Shown piece by piece: positions 1-9,403 of a stretch of 64,000 bases of DNA. Source of the DNA: Spirosoma endbachense (lineage in GTDB: Bacteria; Bacteroidota; Bacteroidia; Cytophagales; Spirosomataceae); NCBI RefSeq assembly GCF_010233585.1, contig NZ_CP045997.1, positions 1 to 64,000 of the forward strand, written 5' to 3'. Under the pieces are notes generated by a model. It did no database searches, was not told the origin of the DNA, and worked only from the letters and a program-made list of their open reading frames with translations. The translations under genes were made by a program, and so were the position numbers. The first letter of the stretch is position 1, and every line of letters begins with the position of its first letter.

Positions 1-90
1 CGTTGTCGAAGCCAAACCGAGCATTTAGCCGCCAACGGAAAAGGCCTAGAAAGCCCCAAATTAATCGAAGAAGAGCAACTTGATGCTTAA
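1..90 (+). CDS. C-terminal end of an unidentified protein (partial)
   Basis: Frame 1 is open from the window edge to a TAA at 88-90 and encodes about 29 residues ending in an acidic tail (IEEEQLDA). The other two plus frames close earlier or read as an Arg/Lys-rich string that does not look like protein. The composition is plausible for the end of a soluble protein, but the fragment is too short to assign a family. Confidence 0.4.
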   Translation, partial: RCRSQTEHLAANGKGLESPKLIEEEQLDA

Positions 91-242
91 GTTGACAGCA
101 TTGGGCGGCCCGGCGCATCGGCAGCCCAGCTTATAGGTTTGTCATCAACCCCATTCATGACTATTCCGTATAAAATATAAATTGGAAGAGTACTAGGTGT
201 TTTATTGATCGAAACAGTCATGTGAGTGTAAATTATCTGCAC

Positions 243-2474
243 ATGACACAACGTTCCTTCCCCTATACAAAAAAACATTTCAGACGATCGGTAACCGGTT
301 TCGTACTTTATCTTGTACTTGGGCAGTATGCGCCTGTAGCTATTGGTCAGCTAAAGACAGATACCGACTCAATACGAACGCATACGCTCAATCAAATTAC
401 GGTTAAAGGCGTACGACCGACCGTTGTTGAATCATTACCCGAGGTGCACAATACCTACCTGATGGGCGGTAAACGCAGTGAGGTTATTCGGCTGTCTGAC
501 ATTGACGTCAATGTCGCCGAAAAGAATCCGCGACAGGTGTTTGCCCGAATTCCCGGTGTGTTCATTTACGACATGGACGGCACCGGTAACCAGATAAATA
601 TTGCTACACGCGGTCTGGACCCACACCGATCGTGGGAAAATAATATTCGCCAGAATGGCATCATTACCAACTCCGATATGTATGGCTATCCGGCTAGCCA
701 TTACTCACCTCCGATGGAAAGTATTGATCGGATTGAGTTTGTGCGAGGAATGGGTTCGCTACAATACGGTGCGCAATTTGGCGGTATGCTTAATTACGTA
801 ACTAAAGGCGCCGATACCTCGCGTCGATTCAGTTTCCAGACGCTCAATTCTGTTGGGACATACGGCCTGTTGAGTACCTATAATGCCATTGGTGGTCGAG
901 TTGGCAAGTGGACATACTATGCCTATTATTACCGACGGCATTCGAATGGATATCGGGAAAATAGTAAATCGGATGCCGAAGCTCAACTGGGGCGGCTGCA
1001 CTTTCAGGCAACGAAGCGCCTGGGGCTAACTGCAGAACTAGGCCGCTCAACGTATACCTACCAGATTCCCGGTCCGCTCACCGATGCCATGTTTGCACAG
1101 GACCCGCGCCAGTCGACCCGGAGTCGAAACTATTTTAATCCGGATATTTATGTTCCATCGCTGAAACTGGCCTGGCAAATCTCCGATCGGACCAGTTTGC
1201 TCTGGACAACATCGGCCGTACTGGGGGCTCGAAACAGTGTTCAGATTGACGCCTTTGCAACAATACCTGACACCGTTAATCGAATGACCGGCCAATATCG
1301 GCCCCGGCAGGTGGATGTCGACCATTTCAATAGTTATACAACAGAAGCCCGGATACTACATCAATACAAATTGGGCTCCGTTGGCGGAGCTTTAGCCGCT
1401 GGTGTCCAGTTAATGCGAACAGACCTGCACCGGCAGCAGCTTGGCGTAGGCTCAACGGGTAGTGATTTTGATCTCTCCCTGAGTACTCCATTTAAGCGAG
1501 ACCTGCATTATCGAACGAAAAACATCGCCTTTTTTGCCGAAAATAACCTCAACCTTACAGATCGTCTGACCATTTCGCCCGGCATTCGGATTGAAAGCGG
1601 AACGACCGAAATGCGTGGAACTATTACCTATTATGACCCCGCTAATCTCCCAACAAATATTAGCCATCATTTTGCCTTGTTGGGTGTCAATGCGAACTAT
1701 AAACTTACGGATGAAGTGAAACTATACGGCGGCTGGTCGCAGGCGTACCGCCCCGTGGTTTTCAAGGATATTATTCCAGCCTCGACCTATGAACAGATCG
1801 ATAAGAATCTGAAAGATGCGTATGGGTATAACGCCGAACTAGGCATTGAGGGACGCTGGCAGGGCGTACACATAAATCTGACACTCTTTGACCTTTTATA
1901 CCGTAATCGGCTGGGTACTTTGCTACTGACGAATCCGGACGGAACGAACTATATTTTTCGGACAAACATTGGCGACAGCCGAAGTACGGGTATCGAGGCT
2001 CTGCTTGAATCGCAGTTGATTCGTACCGACAAAGTCCTGATCAGTGGATTTACATCAACCGCGGTTAACCATGCACGGTATATCAATGGTCAGGTATCGA
2101 CTGGAAGCGAAAATCGGTCAGTGAAGGGCAATCAGGTTGAATCGGCTCCCCGCTGGACAACCCGAAATGGATTGACGGCCCGGTATGGAACCGCCAGCCT
2201 GACACTTCAGTACAGTTACGTTAGCCAAACATTCTCCGATCCACTGAACACAACCGTAGCGTCGGCTAATGGGGCAATTGGACCCGTGTCTGCCTATAGC
2301 CTATGGGACCTGAATGGAACCTGGCACATTGGCCGCCAATTGACCCTGCGGGGGAGTGTCAATAACCTGCTCAACAGACAATATTTTACCAAGCGTCCGA
2401 CATTTTACCCAGGGCCGGGTGTCTGGCCTTCCGATGGACGTAGTGCGGTGCTAACAGTCGGGCTGACTTTTTGA
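243..2474 (+). CDS. TonB-dependent receptor, FecA-like, probable iron-chelate or small-ligand transporter
   Basis: Outer-membrane beta-barrel receptor of about 743 residues that would take up a chelate using TonB energy. After a signal-peptide-like N-terminus ending near AIGQ comes a plug domain (residues about 50-190) with the typical DRIEFVRG-type motif and a GGMLNYVTK strand, then a long barrel ending in the aromatic terminus VGLTF. There is no CarboxypepD-like N-terminal domain and no SusD follows, so this is a classical receptor rather than SusC. The frame can open at a GTG at 222, but the ATG at 243 gives a cleaner signal sequence. Family knowledge places close relatives with Fe(III)-dicitrate receptors. 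The ligand cannot be read from sequence. It appears monocistronic, with a strong hairpin about 100 bp after the stop. Confidence 0.87.
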   Translation: MTQRSFPYTKKHFRRSVTGFVLYLVLGQYAPVAIGQLKTDTDSIRTHTLNQITVKGVRPTVVESLPEVHNTYLMGGKRSEVIRLSDIDVNVAEKNPRQVFARIPGVFIYDMDGTGNQINIATRGLDPHRSWENNIRQNGIITNSDMYGYPASHYSPPMESIDRIEFVRGMGSLQYGAQFGGMLNYVTKGADTSRRFSFQTLNSVGTYGLLSTYNAIGGRVGKWTYYAYYYRRHSNGYRENSKSDAEAQLGRLHFQATKRLGLTAELGRSTYTYQIPGPLTDAMFAQDPRQSTRSRNYFNPDIYVPSLKLAWQISDRTSLLWTTSAVLGARNSVQIDAFATIPDTVNRMTGQYRPRQVDVDHFNSYTTEARILHQYKLGSVGGALAAGVQLMRTDLHRQQLGVGSTGSDFDLSLSTPFKRDLHYRTKNIAFFAENNLNLTDRLTISPGIRIESGTTEMRGTITYYDPANLPTNISHHFALLGVNANYKLTDEVKLYGGWSQAYRPVVFKDIIPASTYEQIDKNLKDAYGYNAELGIEGRWQGVHINLTLFDLLYRNRLGTLLLTNPDGTNYIFRTNIGDSRSTGIEALLESQLIRTDKVLISGFTSTAVNHARYINGQVSTGSENRSVKGNQVESAPRWTTRNGLTARYGTASLTLQYSYVSQTFSDPLNTTVASANGAIGPVSAYSLWDLNGTWHIGRQLTLRGSVNNLLNRQYFTKRPTFYPGPGVWPSDGRSAVLTVGLTF

Positions 2475-2575
2475 TGATGCACATTCGGGAAAACGTAAAT
2501 GTCGAGTTTGCATTCTGGCCCGTCATATTAATAGCGTACACCGTTCGTAATAAACAATAACCCTATTTTTCCTGG

Positions 2576-2619
2576 AATCAGGCCGTTTTTTTGGGAATTT
2601 CCCTCAAAACGGCCTGATT
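2576..2619 (+). terminator. Strong hairpin downstream of the TonB receptor
   Basis: A 14-bp perfect inverted repeat (arms 2576-2589 and 2606-2619, AATCAGGCCGTTTT and its complement) encloses a 16-nt loop that can itself pair partly (GGGAA/TTCCC). Placed about 100 bp after the receptor stop, it is a likely terminator, although no clean T-run follows on the plus strand. Apart from this hairpin, nothing convincing was seen in the 381 bases between 2475 and 2855. Confidence 0.6.
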
Positions 2620-2855
2620 ATTGCATAAAATCTATAGTAAATGTCGCCTGTTCGATCGTGCAAAATTCCAGCTTACAAGTTGTTTACTTGATGCCGGAGA
2701 TTGCCCTAAGTATGGCTGGTTTGCCAGCACGGCAACTACGAAAGATCCAGGGCGACATTGGGTTTCTATATGTACTGGTTTCAGTTACATACTTGTGACT
2801 TTGTTTAACTATTCAGGTCAAAAATACAGGCGTTTTGCCTACAGGATTTTACGGA

Positions 2856-3248
2856 ATGATTAGAATAACATCAAGTAATAAGACCGATGAGTATGTCCCT
2901 TCAAGCTCTGCTGACTTACCGGTTGTAATTGAAAACTGGCACCACGCAGTCATAGATCTTCATACCTGGTATGAAACTTTAAGTCAAACGATTGCTGCTC
3001 ACAAACAGGTAGCCCGCAAATTGATGCATCCCGGTGCTAACTTCTATGGTCAATACCCACTTTGTGATCTTGAACAGGTTCATTGTGCGATGATTCAGGA
3101 AATCAGCCAGTTGATAAGCGTTATGGATAAATCGTCGGCGCAGAATCAACTATCTGAACAGGCAACCATCGAGTGCCTTCATGCCCATACACTACGGCTA
3201 CAGGAGCAGGCCCGCCGAATCCAGCAGGTACTTTGCCAAAGTACATAA
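2856..3248 (+). CDS. Small hypothetical protein, helical
   Basis: A 130-residue soluble protein with no signal peptide or membrane segment. Residues 25-125 look mostly alpha-helical, with repeated Gln, His, Leu and Ile and a central HPG motif (KLMHPGANF). A TTG seven codons upstream also opens the frame, but the ATG at 2856 is the natural start. I do not recognise a family. The degenerate stretch at 3498-3662 contains a similar ALFHPG motif at a comparable place, so this may be the intact copy of a local duplication. Codon use looks like that of the neighbours, which supports a real gene. No function is proposed. Confidence 0.5.
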   Translation: MIRITSSNKTDEYVPSSSADLPVVIENWHHAVIDLHTWYETLSQTIAAHKQVARKLMHPGANFYGQYPLCDLEQVHCAMIQEISQLISVMDKSSAQNQLSEQATIECLHAHTLRLQEQARRIQQVLCQST

Positions 3249-4260
3249 ATGCCTCCTGAAACGCCACATGGTACAGATCGGACAGGATTTATGCCTGACA
3301 ATCAGTACCATGATCGTAGAACGTATCCGCTGTAACCAGCGATATGTACGATTCTTCGTCATTTTATTTCTTGCCAACTAATGAATTCCGTTCATTAGCA
3401 ATGCTGCTCATGCTTGAATTAAAGCAGTTTATTCCTTCAGCGGGTAGGTGATCACTATTGCCTGCATATAAATTCCCGCTTGGTCGCGCTAGATTTTATG
3501 GGTGTGGTCCAGAACAATTTGCCAGATATAGACTTTGAATCGCTTGTTGGGTTATCTGTATAGATGACGCAAATGCTACACGAACAGGCGAAAATAACCC
3601 CTGAAGCACTCTTTCATCCCGGTAAATGGAAACTGGATATTGGATGGATAGCAAAACTTTAAGCGCTATCAGTGCCAATCTTATAGGTATTATCTGATTT
3701 GCTTCCCAGATAAAGAGGCATCCAAAGCGATAGGTTCAACAATCAACTCAATTGCACTTAGGCTATCCGACCTTAGAGGGGATAGGATTGCTGGGCCGCA
3801 AAAACAAACAAAGAGCGCGCAGAGCTTATCTAGTGAAAAACTTATCGGTACTCTCTTTTTTATTAGTAGGAATTTTCTTGCTTGATTTTATATGGCTTTA
3901 TGGTTAATAGTGGGCTATTAGACGCGCTTAAAGAATACTTTGTAGAATTTAATATTAAACTATAATTAAAATACAATTTAATCTTTGGTAATGCCTGTAA
4001 ATTCCTGATTTAATGAGTAAAAATACTCATATTCTGGACTAATTCTTGCAGATTGTGTTTTGTGTAAAATTGTACTTTTATTCTATAAAGAGCTTACTAT
4101 GTATGCTTAATAGATATATATGTATACAATAATAAATTAACTAAGATCGGTATATAATTTTGTATTTCTTTCATAAAATGTAATATTATATTAAAATATA
4201 GACTAAAAATGAATTATTAATTTTAAGGGTATGTCGATCAGTTTTTATAAGAAATTATAA
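3249..4260. other. Gene-poor, AT-rich stretch with coding remnants
   Basis: About 1 kb with no convincing intact gene. The first half holds short interrupted reading frames (see 3498-3662, and an open frame without a start codon at 3652-3882). From about 3900 to 4260 the DNA is strikingly AT-rich, with many A/T runs, unlike the rest of the window. It lies directly upstream of a SusC/SusD pair. Confidence 0.6.
3498..3662 (+). pseudogene. Possible decayed paralogue of the 2856-3248 gene
   Basis: One frame opens with ATG at 3498, is interrupted by an in-frame TAG at 3561-3563, restarts at ATG 3564 and stops at 3660. Ignoring the TAG, it reads about 53 residues with an ALFHPG motif. The intact gene upstream has KLMHPG about 38 residues after a VV pair, and here the same distance is about 40 residues. 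Outside these motifs identity is low. Remnant status is an inference; chance similarity is possible. Confidence 0.25.
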
Positions 4261-4277
4261 TTTTTTTTATATTTGCC

Positions 4278-4308
4278 TTTGGATTAAAAAAATGCTCACC
4301 TACTTTTG
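4278..4308 (+). promoter_or_regulatory. Bacteroidota-type promoter for the susC at 4357
   Basis: TTTG at 4278-4281, a 19-nt spacer, then TACTTTTG at 4301-4308, which fits the -33 TTTG and -7 TAnnTTTG consensus of Bacteroidota primary sigma factors. A second -7-like TATATTTG is at 4268-4275. The expected start of transcription is near 4315, leaving a leader of about 40 nt. This placement rules out the upstream TTG start of the reading frame. Confidence 0.6.
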
Positions 4309-4356
4309 CAGGATACTTACTGCAAGTATTATAACCTAATCTACTCTAATCAATTT

Positions 4357-7300
4357 ATGAGAAGAAATTTACTGTTGAGCCTCCTGCTGGTGTGCTCAAC
4401 CTGGGCTTTTTGTTGGGCGCAGGAACGGAAAATTACGGGAAAGGTATCTTCAGCTGAAGATGGAACCACGCTTCCCGGTGTGTCGGTGGTCGTAAAAGGG
4501 ACCACGGTTGGAGCTGTCACGGATGGCAGTGGTACCTACTCGATAGCGGCCCCTGCAAAAGGTGCGTTGGTGTTCTCCTTCATTGGCATGGCGTCCAAAG
4601 AAGTTGAGATAGGAGCGAACTCAGTCATTGATGTCAAATTAGCAACGGATACCAAACAACTTGCCGAAATTGTCGTAACAGGGGTCGGGGTTGCTACCGA
4701 CAAACGGAAAATTGCCATATCGGTTGAATCCGTTAGTGGAAAAGATTTACCACAAACGCCTTCTGCTTCTGTAGATCAAGCCCTGATCGGTAAAATTCCG
4801 GGTGCTCAGATCACCAGCCGGAGCGGTACACCGGGCGCTGACGTAAACATTCTGTTGCGCGGAATCAACACCATCAACCGGGGAACGCAACCCATGATTC
4901 TGATTGATGGTATCCAAATGGGAGCGACCAGCCTGCAAACGATTGATTTGAACTCAATCGAGCGGGTTGAGGTAGTACAGGGCGCAGCAGCAGCTACTAT
5001 TTATGGAGCGCAGGGCGCAAACGGTGTAATTCAACTGTTTACCAAAAAAGGTAAAAACGGCGTGTTGAATATCGATTTCTCGTCCAGCATTGCAGAAAAT
5101 ACATACTTGAATGTAGGCGGTTTAAGCAAAGCGAAATTCCATGCTTTTGCCACCGATGCCAGCAATAATATCATTGGATCGTCGGGTAAGCCAATCGTAT
5201 ATGATGCTCTCAATGGCATCTATTCGGAGAACGTACAGTATAATTCTACTGACCCGACCGTTACGAACAGCAAGCCTTACAACGCGAATCTGCTATACCA
5301 CGATCACTTCGATTATTTCTTCAAACCAGCCCAAACAGTTAATAACAGTGTTTCCATTTCGGGTGGAAGTCAGAAAGCCGATTTTGGCCTGTCTGCTTCC
5401 AATAGCCATCAGGAAAGTAACATTATTAACAATGGGTATTGGGATCGGAGCAACCTATCGGCCAACATTGGGATGCAGCTGGCCAAAGGGCTTACCCTTC
5501 GTTCGATCACGCAGTTAGCTTACACCAAAAGCACACTGAAAACCAGTGACCGGACCATTCTGTTCAGCTTGTTGAATGCGTATCCATTGGCTGATTTTGA
5601 TCTGACAACCACGGATGGTTCTATTCCTTATAACATGAACCAGACCATTGGTATCAATGCGTCGAACCCATCGTATCGGCAGGCATACACCCGGAACAAT
5701 GACAATAAGGTTGACATCATTCAGAACCTGAACCTTAATTATAAGTTTCCGAAGTATGTTGATTTAGACCTGAAATACGGGTTGAATTTCCAGACGCAGA
5801 ACCGTGATCTGGAATACATGAACCAGGCAAACAATGCCAATAACAAATATTGGTTAACGCAGGGATCAACCAACTATATCTCGAACTACAACACAACGAA
5901 TACGGGTGATCTCACAAAGTATGTGAACAGTAAAGTGTTCCAGAATTTCCTGGCAACGGCTACGGCTTCTTTTGACTTTAAAGAAGATTTTCACCTGAAT
6001 GTCCCGATCAAATCGACCACCCAGGCATTGTTCGACTGGCGTAACAGTCAGGTAAAAGAATATACCAGTGCGGGCATTGGTTTACCGGCTGCCTATTCGC
6101 CCTACAATGCCGCAAATACCACATCGTGGCGGGTCTATCGCGATTACTCGGAGCCATTTATTACCTATGGCTATTTATTGAATCAGCGGTTCGAATATGG
6201 TGAGTTTGCCGGGATTTCGGGTGGTTTCCGGAGTGATTATTCATCGGCCTTTGGTCAGGGCTCCAAGCCATTTACCTTCCCGCGTGGCGATGCTTACCTG
6301 CGTTTATCGGCGCTGAAGTTCTGGCAAAATAGTTCTGTAAACAGCTTCCTGCCAGAATTGAAACTGCGGGCAGCCTATGGTCAGGCGGGTATCCAGCCTC
6401 AGCCTTTCGACCGTTACGTAACCATTACGCCAACAACGGTAGGGAACACAACGGCATTTTATTACGCCAATCAGCAGAGTAACCCGGCATTGGGCGTAGA
6501 GGTATCGGAAGAGTTGGAAATTGGAACCGACATGGTATTTAGCTTATTTAAAGGCAGCAGCTGGTTAAATGCCATTGCGCTATCAGCTACCTACTGGGAT
6601 CGGAAAACAAAAGATGCTATCTACCAGGTTGACGTGGCTCCTTCTGTCGGACTGGGGAAACTGACCGATAATGCCTTTACCTTAGGTTCGAATGGGCTTC
6701 AGATGTCGTTAAATTCGACTGTTTACCATAGCTCTAATCTGAAATGGAATACGACGATCAATTTCGGTAAACAATCCTCCAAAATAATCGCCGTCCGGGG
6801 CGATGCTCCGATTATTGTTACATCGAATGCAGGTAGCACCAACTATGTCCTGAAAGCGGGCGAGAAAATCGGGCAGTTGTATGGCTACAAAACCATAGGT
6901 ACTGTCGATGCGAAAGACCCCAACGGCAACTTCTTCATTCCACAGGCCGAACAGGAAGCTTATACGGTTGCCAGTAACGGGTTTGTTGTCAATAAAGCAA
7001 CGAAACAGCCCTATTTCACGGCAGATAAATACAGTTTCGGTGATCCAAACCCGAAATTCAACATGTCGTTTATCAATGATCTGACCTTCAAGAACTTCCT
7101 TACTTTTGGTGTTCAGCTTGATTGGGTAAACGGTAGCCACCTGTACAATCAGACGAAAGAATGGATGTACAGAGATGGTATCCACAGCGATTATGCTAAC
7201 CCCTTCACCATCGATGGGCAAACCGGTGCCTGGACGGCTTTCTACCGGGGTGTTTATGCACAGCGTACAGCCAACGGCACCAAAGATTATTTCTATGAAG

Positions 7301-7548
7301 ATGCGTCGTTCCTGCGTCTGAGAAACATTTCTGTAGGTGTTGATCTGGCTAAAGTATTTAACATTCCGGCTGTTAAACGACTCCAGCTTGTTTTATCGGG
7401 ACGTAATCTCTGGACGCTTACCAAGTACACGGGCTTTGATCCGGAAATCAGCTCAGGAACGTCGAACTCTGCCTGGGACAGAGGAACTGACCACAGCACG
7501 ATGCCAAACTTTAAGTCGTACCAGGCTTCGTTGAACTTCGGATTTTAA
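4357..7548 (+). CDS. SusC/RagA-family TonB-linked outer membrane protein
   Basis: A 1063-residue outer-membrane transporter that, with its SusD partner 27 bp downstream, would import oligosaccharides or peptides. Visible in order: signal peptide (ends WAFCWAQ), CarboxypepD-regulatory-like domain (ITGKVSS to about residue 100), plug domain with the SusC-type LLRGINT and VEVVQGAAAATIYGAQGANGV motifs in split form, and a long beta-barrel ending SLNFGF. The ATG at 4357 was chosen because a promoter overlaps the longer TTG-started frame. No STN domain is present, so it should not signal through FecR. No degradative enzyme is adjacent, making it an orphan pair whose substrate cannot be guessed. Confidence 0.93.
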   Translation: MRRNLLLSLLLVCSTWAFCWAQERKITGKVSSAEDGTTLPGVSVVVKGTTVGAVTDGSGTYSIAAPAKGALVFSFIGMASKEVEIGANSVIDVKLATDTKQLAEIVVTGVGVATDKRKIAISVESVSGKDLPQTPSASVDQALIGKIPGAQITSRSGTPGADVNILLRGINTINRGTQPMILIDGIQMGATSLQTIDLNSIERVEVVQGAAAATIYGAQGANGVIQLFTKKGKNGVLNIDFSSSIAENTYLNVGGLSKAKFHAFATDASNNIIGSSGKPIVYDALNGIYSENVQYNSTDPTVTNSKPYNANLLYHDHFDYFFKPAQTVNNSVSISGGSQKADFGLSASNSHQESNIINNGYWDRSNLSANIGMQLAKGLTLRSITQLAYTKSTLKTSDRTILFSLLNAYPLADFDLTTTDGSIPYNMNQTIGINASNPSYRQAYTRNNDNKVDIIQNLNLNYKFPKYVDLDLKYGLNFQTQNRDLEYMNQANNANNKYWLTQGSTNYISNYNTTNTGDLTKYVNSKVFQNFLATATASFDFKEDFHLNVPIKSTTQALFDWRNSQVKEYTSAGIGLPAAYSPYNAANTTSWRVYRDYSEPFITYGYLLNQRFEYGEFAGISGGFRSDYSSAFGQGSKPFTFPRGDAYLRLSALKFWQNSSVNSFLPELKLRAAYGQAGIQPQPFDRYVTITPTTVGNTTAFYYANQQSNPALGVEVSEELEIGTDMVFSLFKGSSWLNAIALSATYWDRKTKDAIYQVDVAPSVGLGKLTDNAFTLGSNGLQMSLNSTVYHSSNLKWNTTINFGKQSSKIIAVRGDAPIIVTSNAGSTNYVLKAGEKIGQLYGYKTIGTVDAKDPNGNFFIPQAEQEAYTVASNGFVVNKATKQPYFTADKYSFGDPNPKFNMSFINDLTFKNFLTFGVQLDWVNGSHLYNQTKEWMYRDGIHSDYANPFTIDGQTGAWTAFYRGVYAQRTANGTKDYFYEDASFLRLRNISVGVDLAKVFNIPAVKRLQLVLSGRNLWTLTKYTGFDPEISSGTSNSAWDRGTDHSTMPNFKSYQASLNFGF

Positions 7549-7575
7549 GGAACCCCATCTCAAAAAACTGACCTT

Positions 7576-9228
7576 ATGAACAAGTTAAAGATACTTGCCT
7601 TAACACTGGCTTTCTCCGGGTTTATGGCATCTTGTAAAGAACAACTGGACGTTAAGAACCCCAACCAGCCTTCGTCACCGGCCTTAAAAACCGAGACTGG
7701 TCTGATTGCCTTCGGCGAAGGGTTTTACGTGACCGGTTTTAGAGATGTAAAATATTACGATGGCGTGCCAGGGTATTTCTGGTCGGGAGCCATTGGTAAT
7801 CATGAGTTAATGGGCGACGTCATCGGGACCGACATTGCTAACGTCTTTATTAACCAGATTGGTGCGCCAAACCAGATTACGCTCGATGACGGTACGATTT
7901 TGCTGAATCCGAACTCGCCCAATAAGCAGATCGATTTTATCCGGATTACAGCCAACGTCAACTCGACGGGTTTTCAGAACTCGATCTACTACGAATGGGC
8001 CTACATGTATAACATGAACAATGCCGCTAATACATTGTTAGCTAACATTGATGCGACTACGTTTTCGGGCGAAGCGGATACGAAAAAAGGCATTCTGAAA
8101 GCCTGGGCATACTGGTGGAAAGGCTACGCGTATTCCCGGATCGGTTCCATCTATTATGCCGGTATTATTAACGATAAGGCAAATGGGGAAGCCCTGAATG
8201 GTACAAACGGTAATTATGTGGCCAAAGAAGCCATGATTGCCGAAGCCAATAAAAACTTCGATGCAGCGGCTACAATTCTGAGTGGCTTGACGGCCAGCGC
8301 TGATTATACGGCTACGATGACGGGTTTAATTCCTAACTTTAACCGTGTTGGTAAAGGAGGAATATTGACGCCAGCCATGTGGGTTCGCAATATCAATACA
8401 ATGAAAGCCCGGAATATACTGGTCAATACGCGTGTGAACGCCATGACAGCTGCTCAATGGGCCGAAATTCTGACGCTTACGAATAATGGTGTGCAGGCTT
8501 CTGATCTTGTCTTTACGGGTCGTTCCAATGCCGCCGGTGACTTCCTGTCTCCAACGGCTGGTACTGTTTCCGGGAAAACAACGGGTGCGAACAACACCTA
8601 TAAAATCTCCGAACGGTTGATTCAGGATTTCAAAACGGGTGACCTTCGCCTGTCTAATAATTTCCAGCAAAGAGCCTCGGCATACATCGGGGAAACCTCA
8701 CGGGGTAATGCGTTCTTTACCCGATGGAACCTGGTTAACCGGGGAGCGTCTGGTTCAGAAGGATTGGCCTCTGTTATTTCGTACTCAAACACGAATGCAG
8801 GCGGTTATGAATTATTCCTGGCAAGTTCGTACGAAGAAAACCAGTTGATGAAAGCAGAAGCGCTGATCTATACCAGTAAGATTGAGGAAGGTCTTGCCCT
8901 GATCGATGAGGTTCGCAAGGCACAGGGAGCCGGTCTGGCTGTCGTTACCGGAAAAAACCTGACGCTGGATGCGGCTAAAGAAGAACTACGTCGCGAACGT
9001 CGTATCGGTTTACTGTTCCGCGCCCTTTCATTCTACGATGCCCGTCGTTGGGGATTGCTTGAAACAGGCCGAAAAGGAGCTGTTGCGCTTAGCCGCACGG
9101 GGGTCGTTAGTACAAACGCAACCATCACCTACGGCTATCTGGATTACTGGGATGTACCGGATAACGAAATCGTCTATAATCCACCAACCAGCGGAAGCGC
9201 ACCGACAAAAAATCCCAAAACCAATTAA
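7576..9228 (+). CDS. SusD/RagB-family substrate-binding lipoprotein
   Basis: A 550-residue surface lipoprotein that would cap the preceding SusC barrel and bind ligand. It has a lipoprotein signal with lipobox FMASC (Cys at residue 20), then tetratricopeptide-like helices typical of SusD, and the C-terminal RRERRIGLLFRALSFYDARRWG region characteristic of the family (given here as a split motif: LRRERRIGLL, then FYDARRWG). It starts 27 bp after susC, so the two are certainly co-transcribed. A hairpin with a T-run at 9267-9312 ends the unit. Confidence 0.92.
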   Translation: MNKLKILALTLAFSGFMASCKEQLDVKNPNQPSSPALKTETGLIAFGEGFYVTGFRDVKYYDGVPGYFWSGAIGNHELMGDVIGTDIANVFINQIGAPNQITLDDGTILLNPNSPNKQIDFIRITANVNSTGFQNSIYYEWAYMYNMNNAANTLLANIDATTFSGEADTKKGILKAWAYWWKGYAYSRIGSIYYAGIINDKANGEALNGTNGNYVAKEAMIAEANKNFDAAATILSGLTASADYTATMTGLIPNFNRVGKGGILTPAMWVRNINTMKARNILVNTRVNAMTAAQWAEILTLTNNGVQASDLVFTGRSNAAGDFLSPTAGTVSGKTTGANNTYKISERLIQDFKTGDLRLSNNFQQRASAYIGETSRGNAFFTRWNLVNRGASGSEGLASVISYSNTNAGGYELFLASSYEENQLMKAEALIYTSKIEEGLALIDEVRKAQGAGLAVVTGKNLTLDAAKEELRRERRIGLLFRALSFYDARRWGLLETGRKGAVALSRTGVVSTNATITYGYLDYWDVPDNEIVYNPPTSGSAPTKNPKTN

Positions 9229-9266
9229 TCGGATTGCTGTCTACGAAGATTCGTTGATTAGCTAAG

Positions 9267-9312
9267 AAAACTCCCGGTATCAGTAGCTTTCAGCTGCGAA
9301 CCGGGAGTTTTT
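9267..9312 (+). terminator. Rho-independent terminator after the SusCD pair
   Basis: Arms AAAACTCCCGG (9267-9277) and CCGGGAGTTTTT (9301-9312) form an 11-bp stem ending in a T-run. It is 39 bp after the susD stop. Confidence 0.8.
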
Positions 9313-9358
9313 GGTTTTGAGCGTATCGGGTGAATAACCGTAAACATCGAACGACAGC

Positions 9359-9389
9359 TTGAGAAACCGATACGATGGGTGTACCTTTG
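9359..9389 (+). promoter_or_regulatory. Promoter of rnpB
   Basis: TACCTTTG at 9382-9389 is a perfect TAnnTTTG -7 element, and a TTGA at 9359-9362 sits at the expected spacing of about 19 nt. Transcription would start a few bases before or at the 5' end of RNase P RNA. Confidence 0.55.
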
Positions 9390-9403
9390 TGATACCTGAA
9401 CGA

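Noticed and set aside
2621..2863. 80-codon open frame before the small hypothetical gene
   Set aside because: Its sequence does not look like protein, it begins next to a terminator hairpin, and it overlaps the likely start of the gene at 2856.
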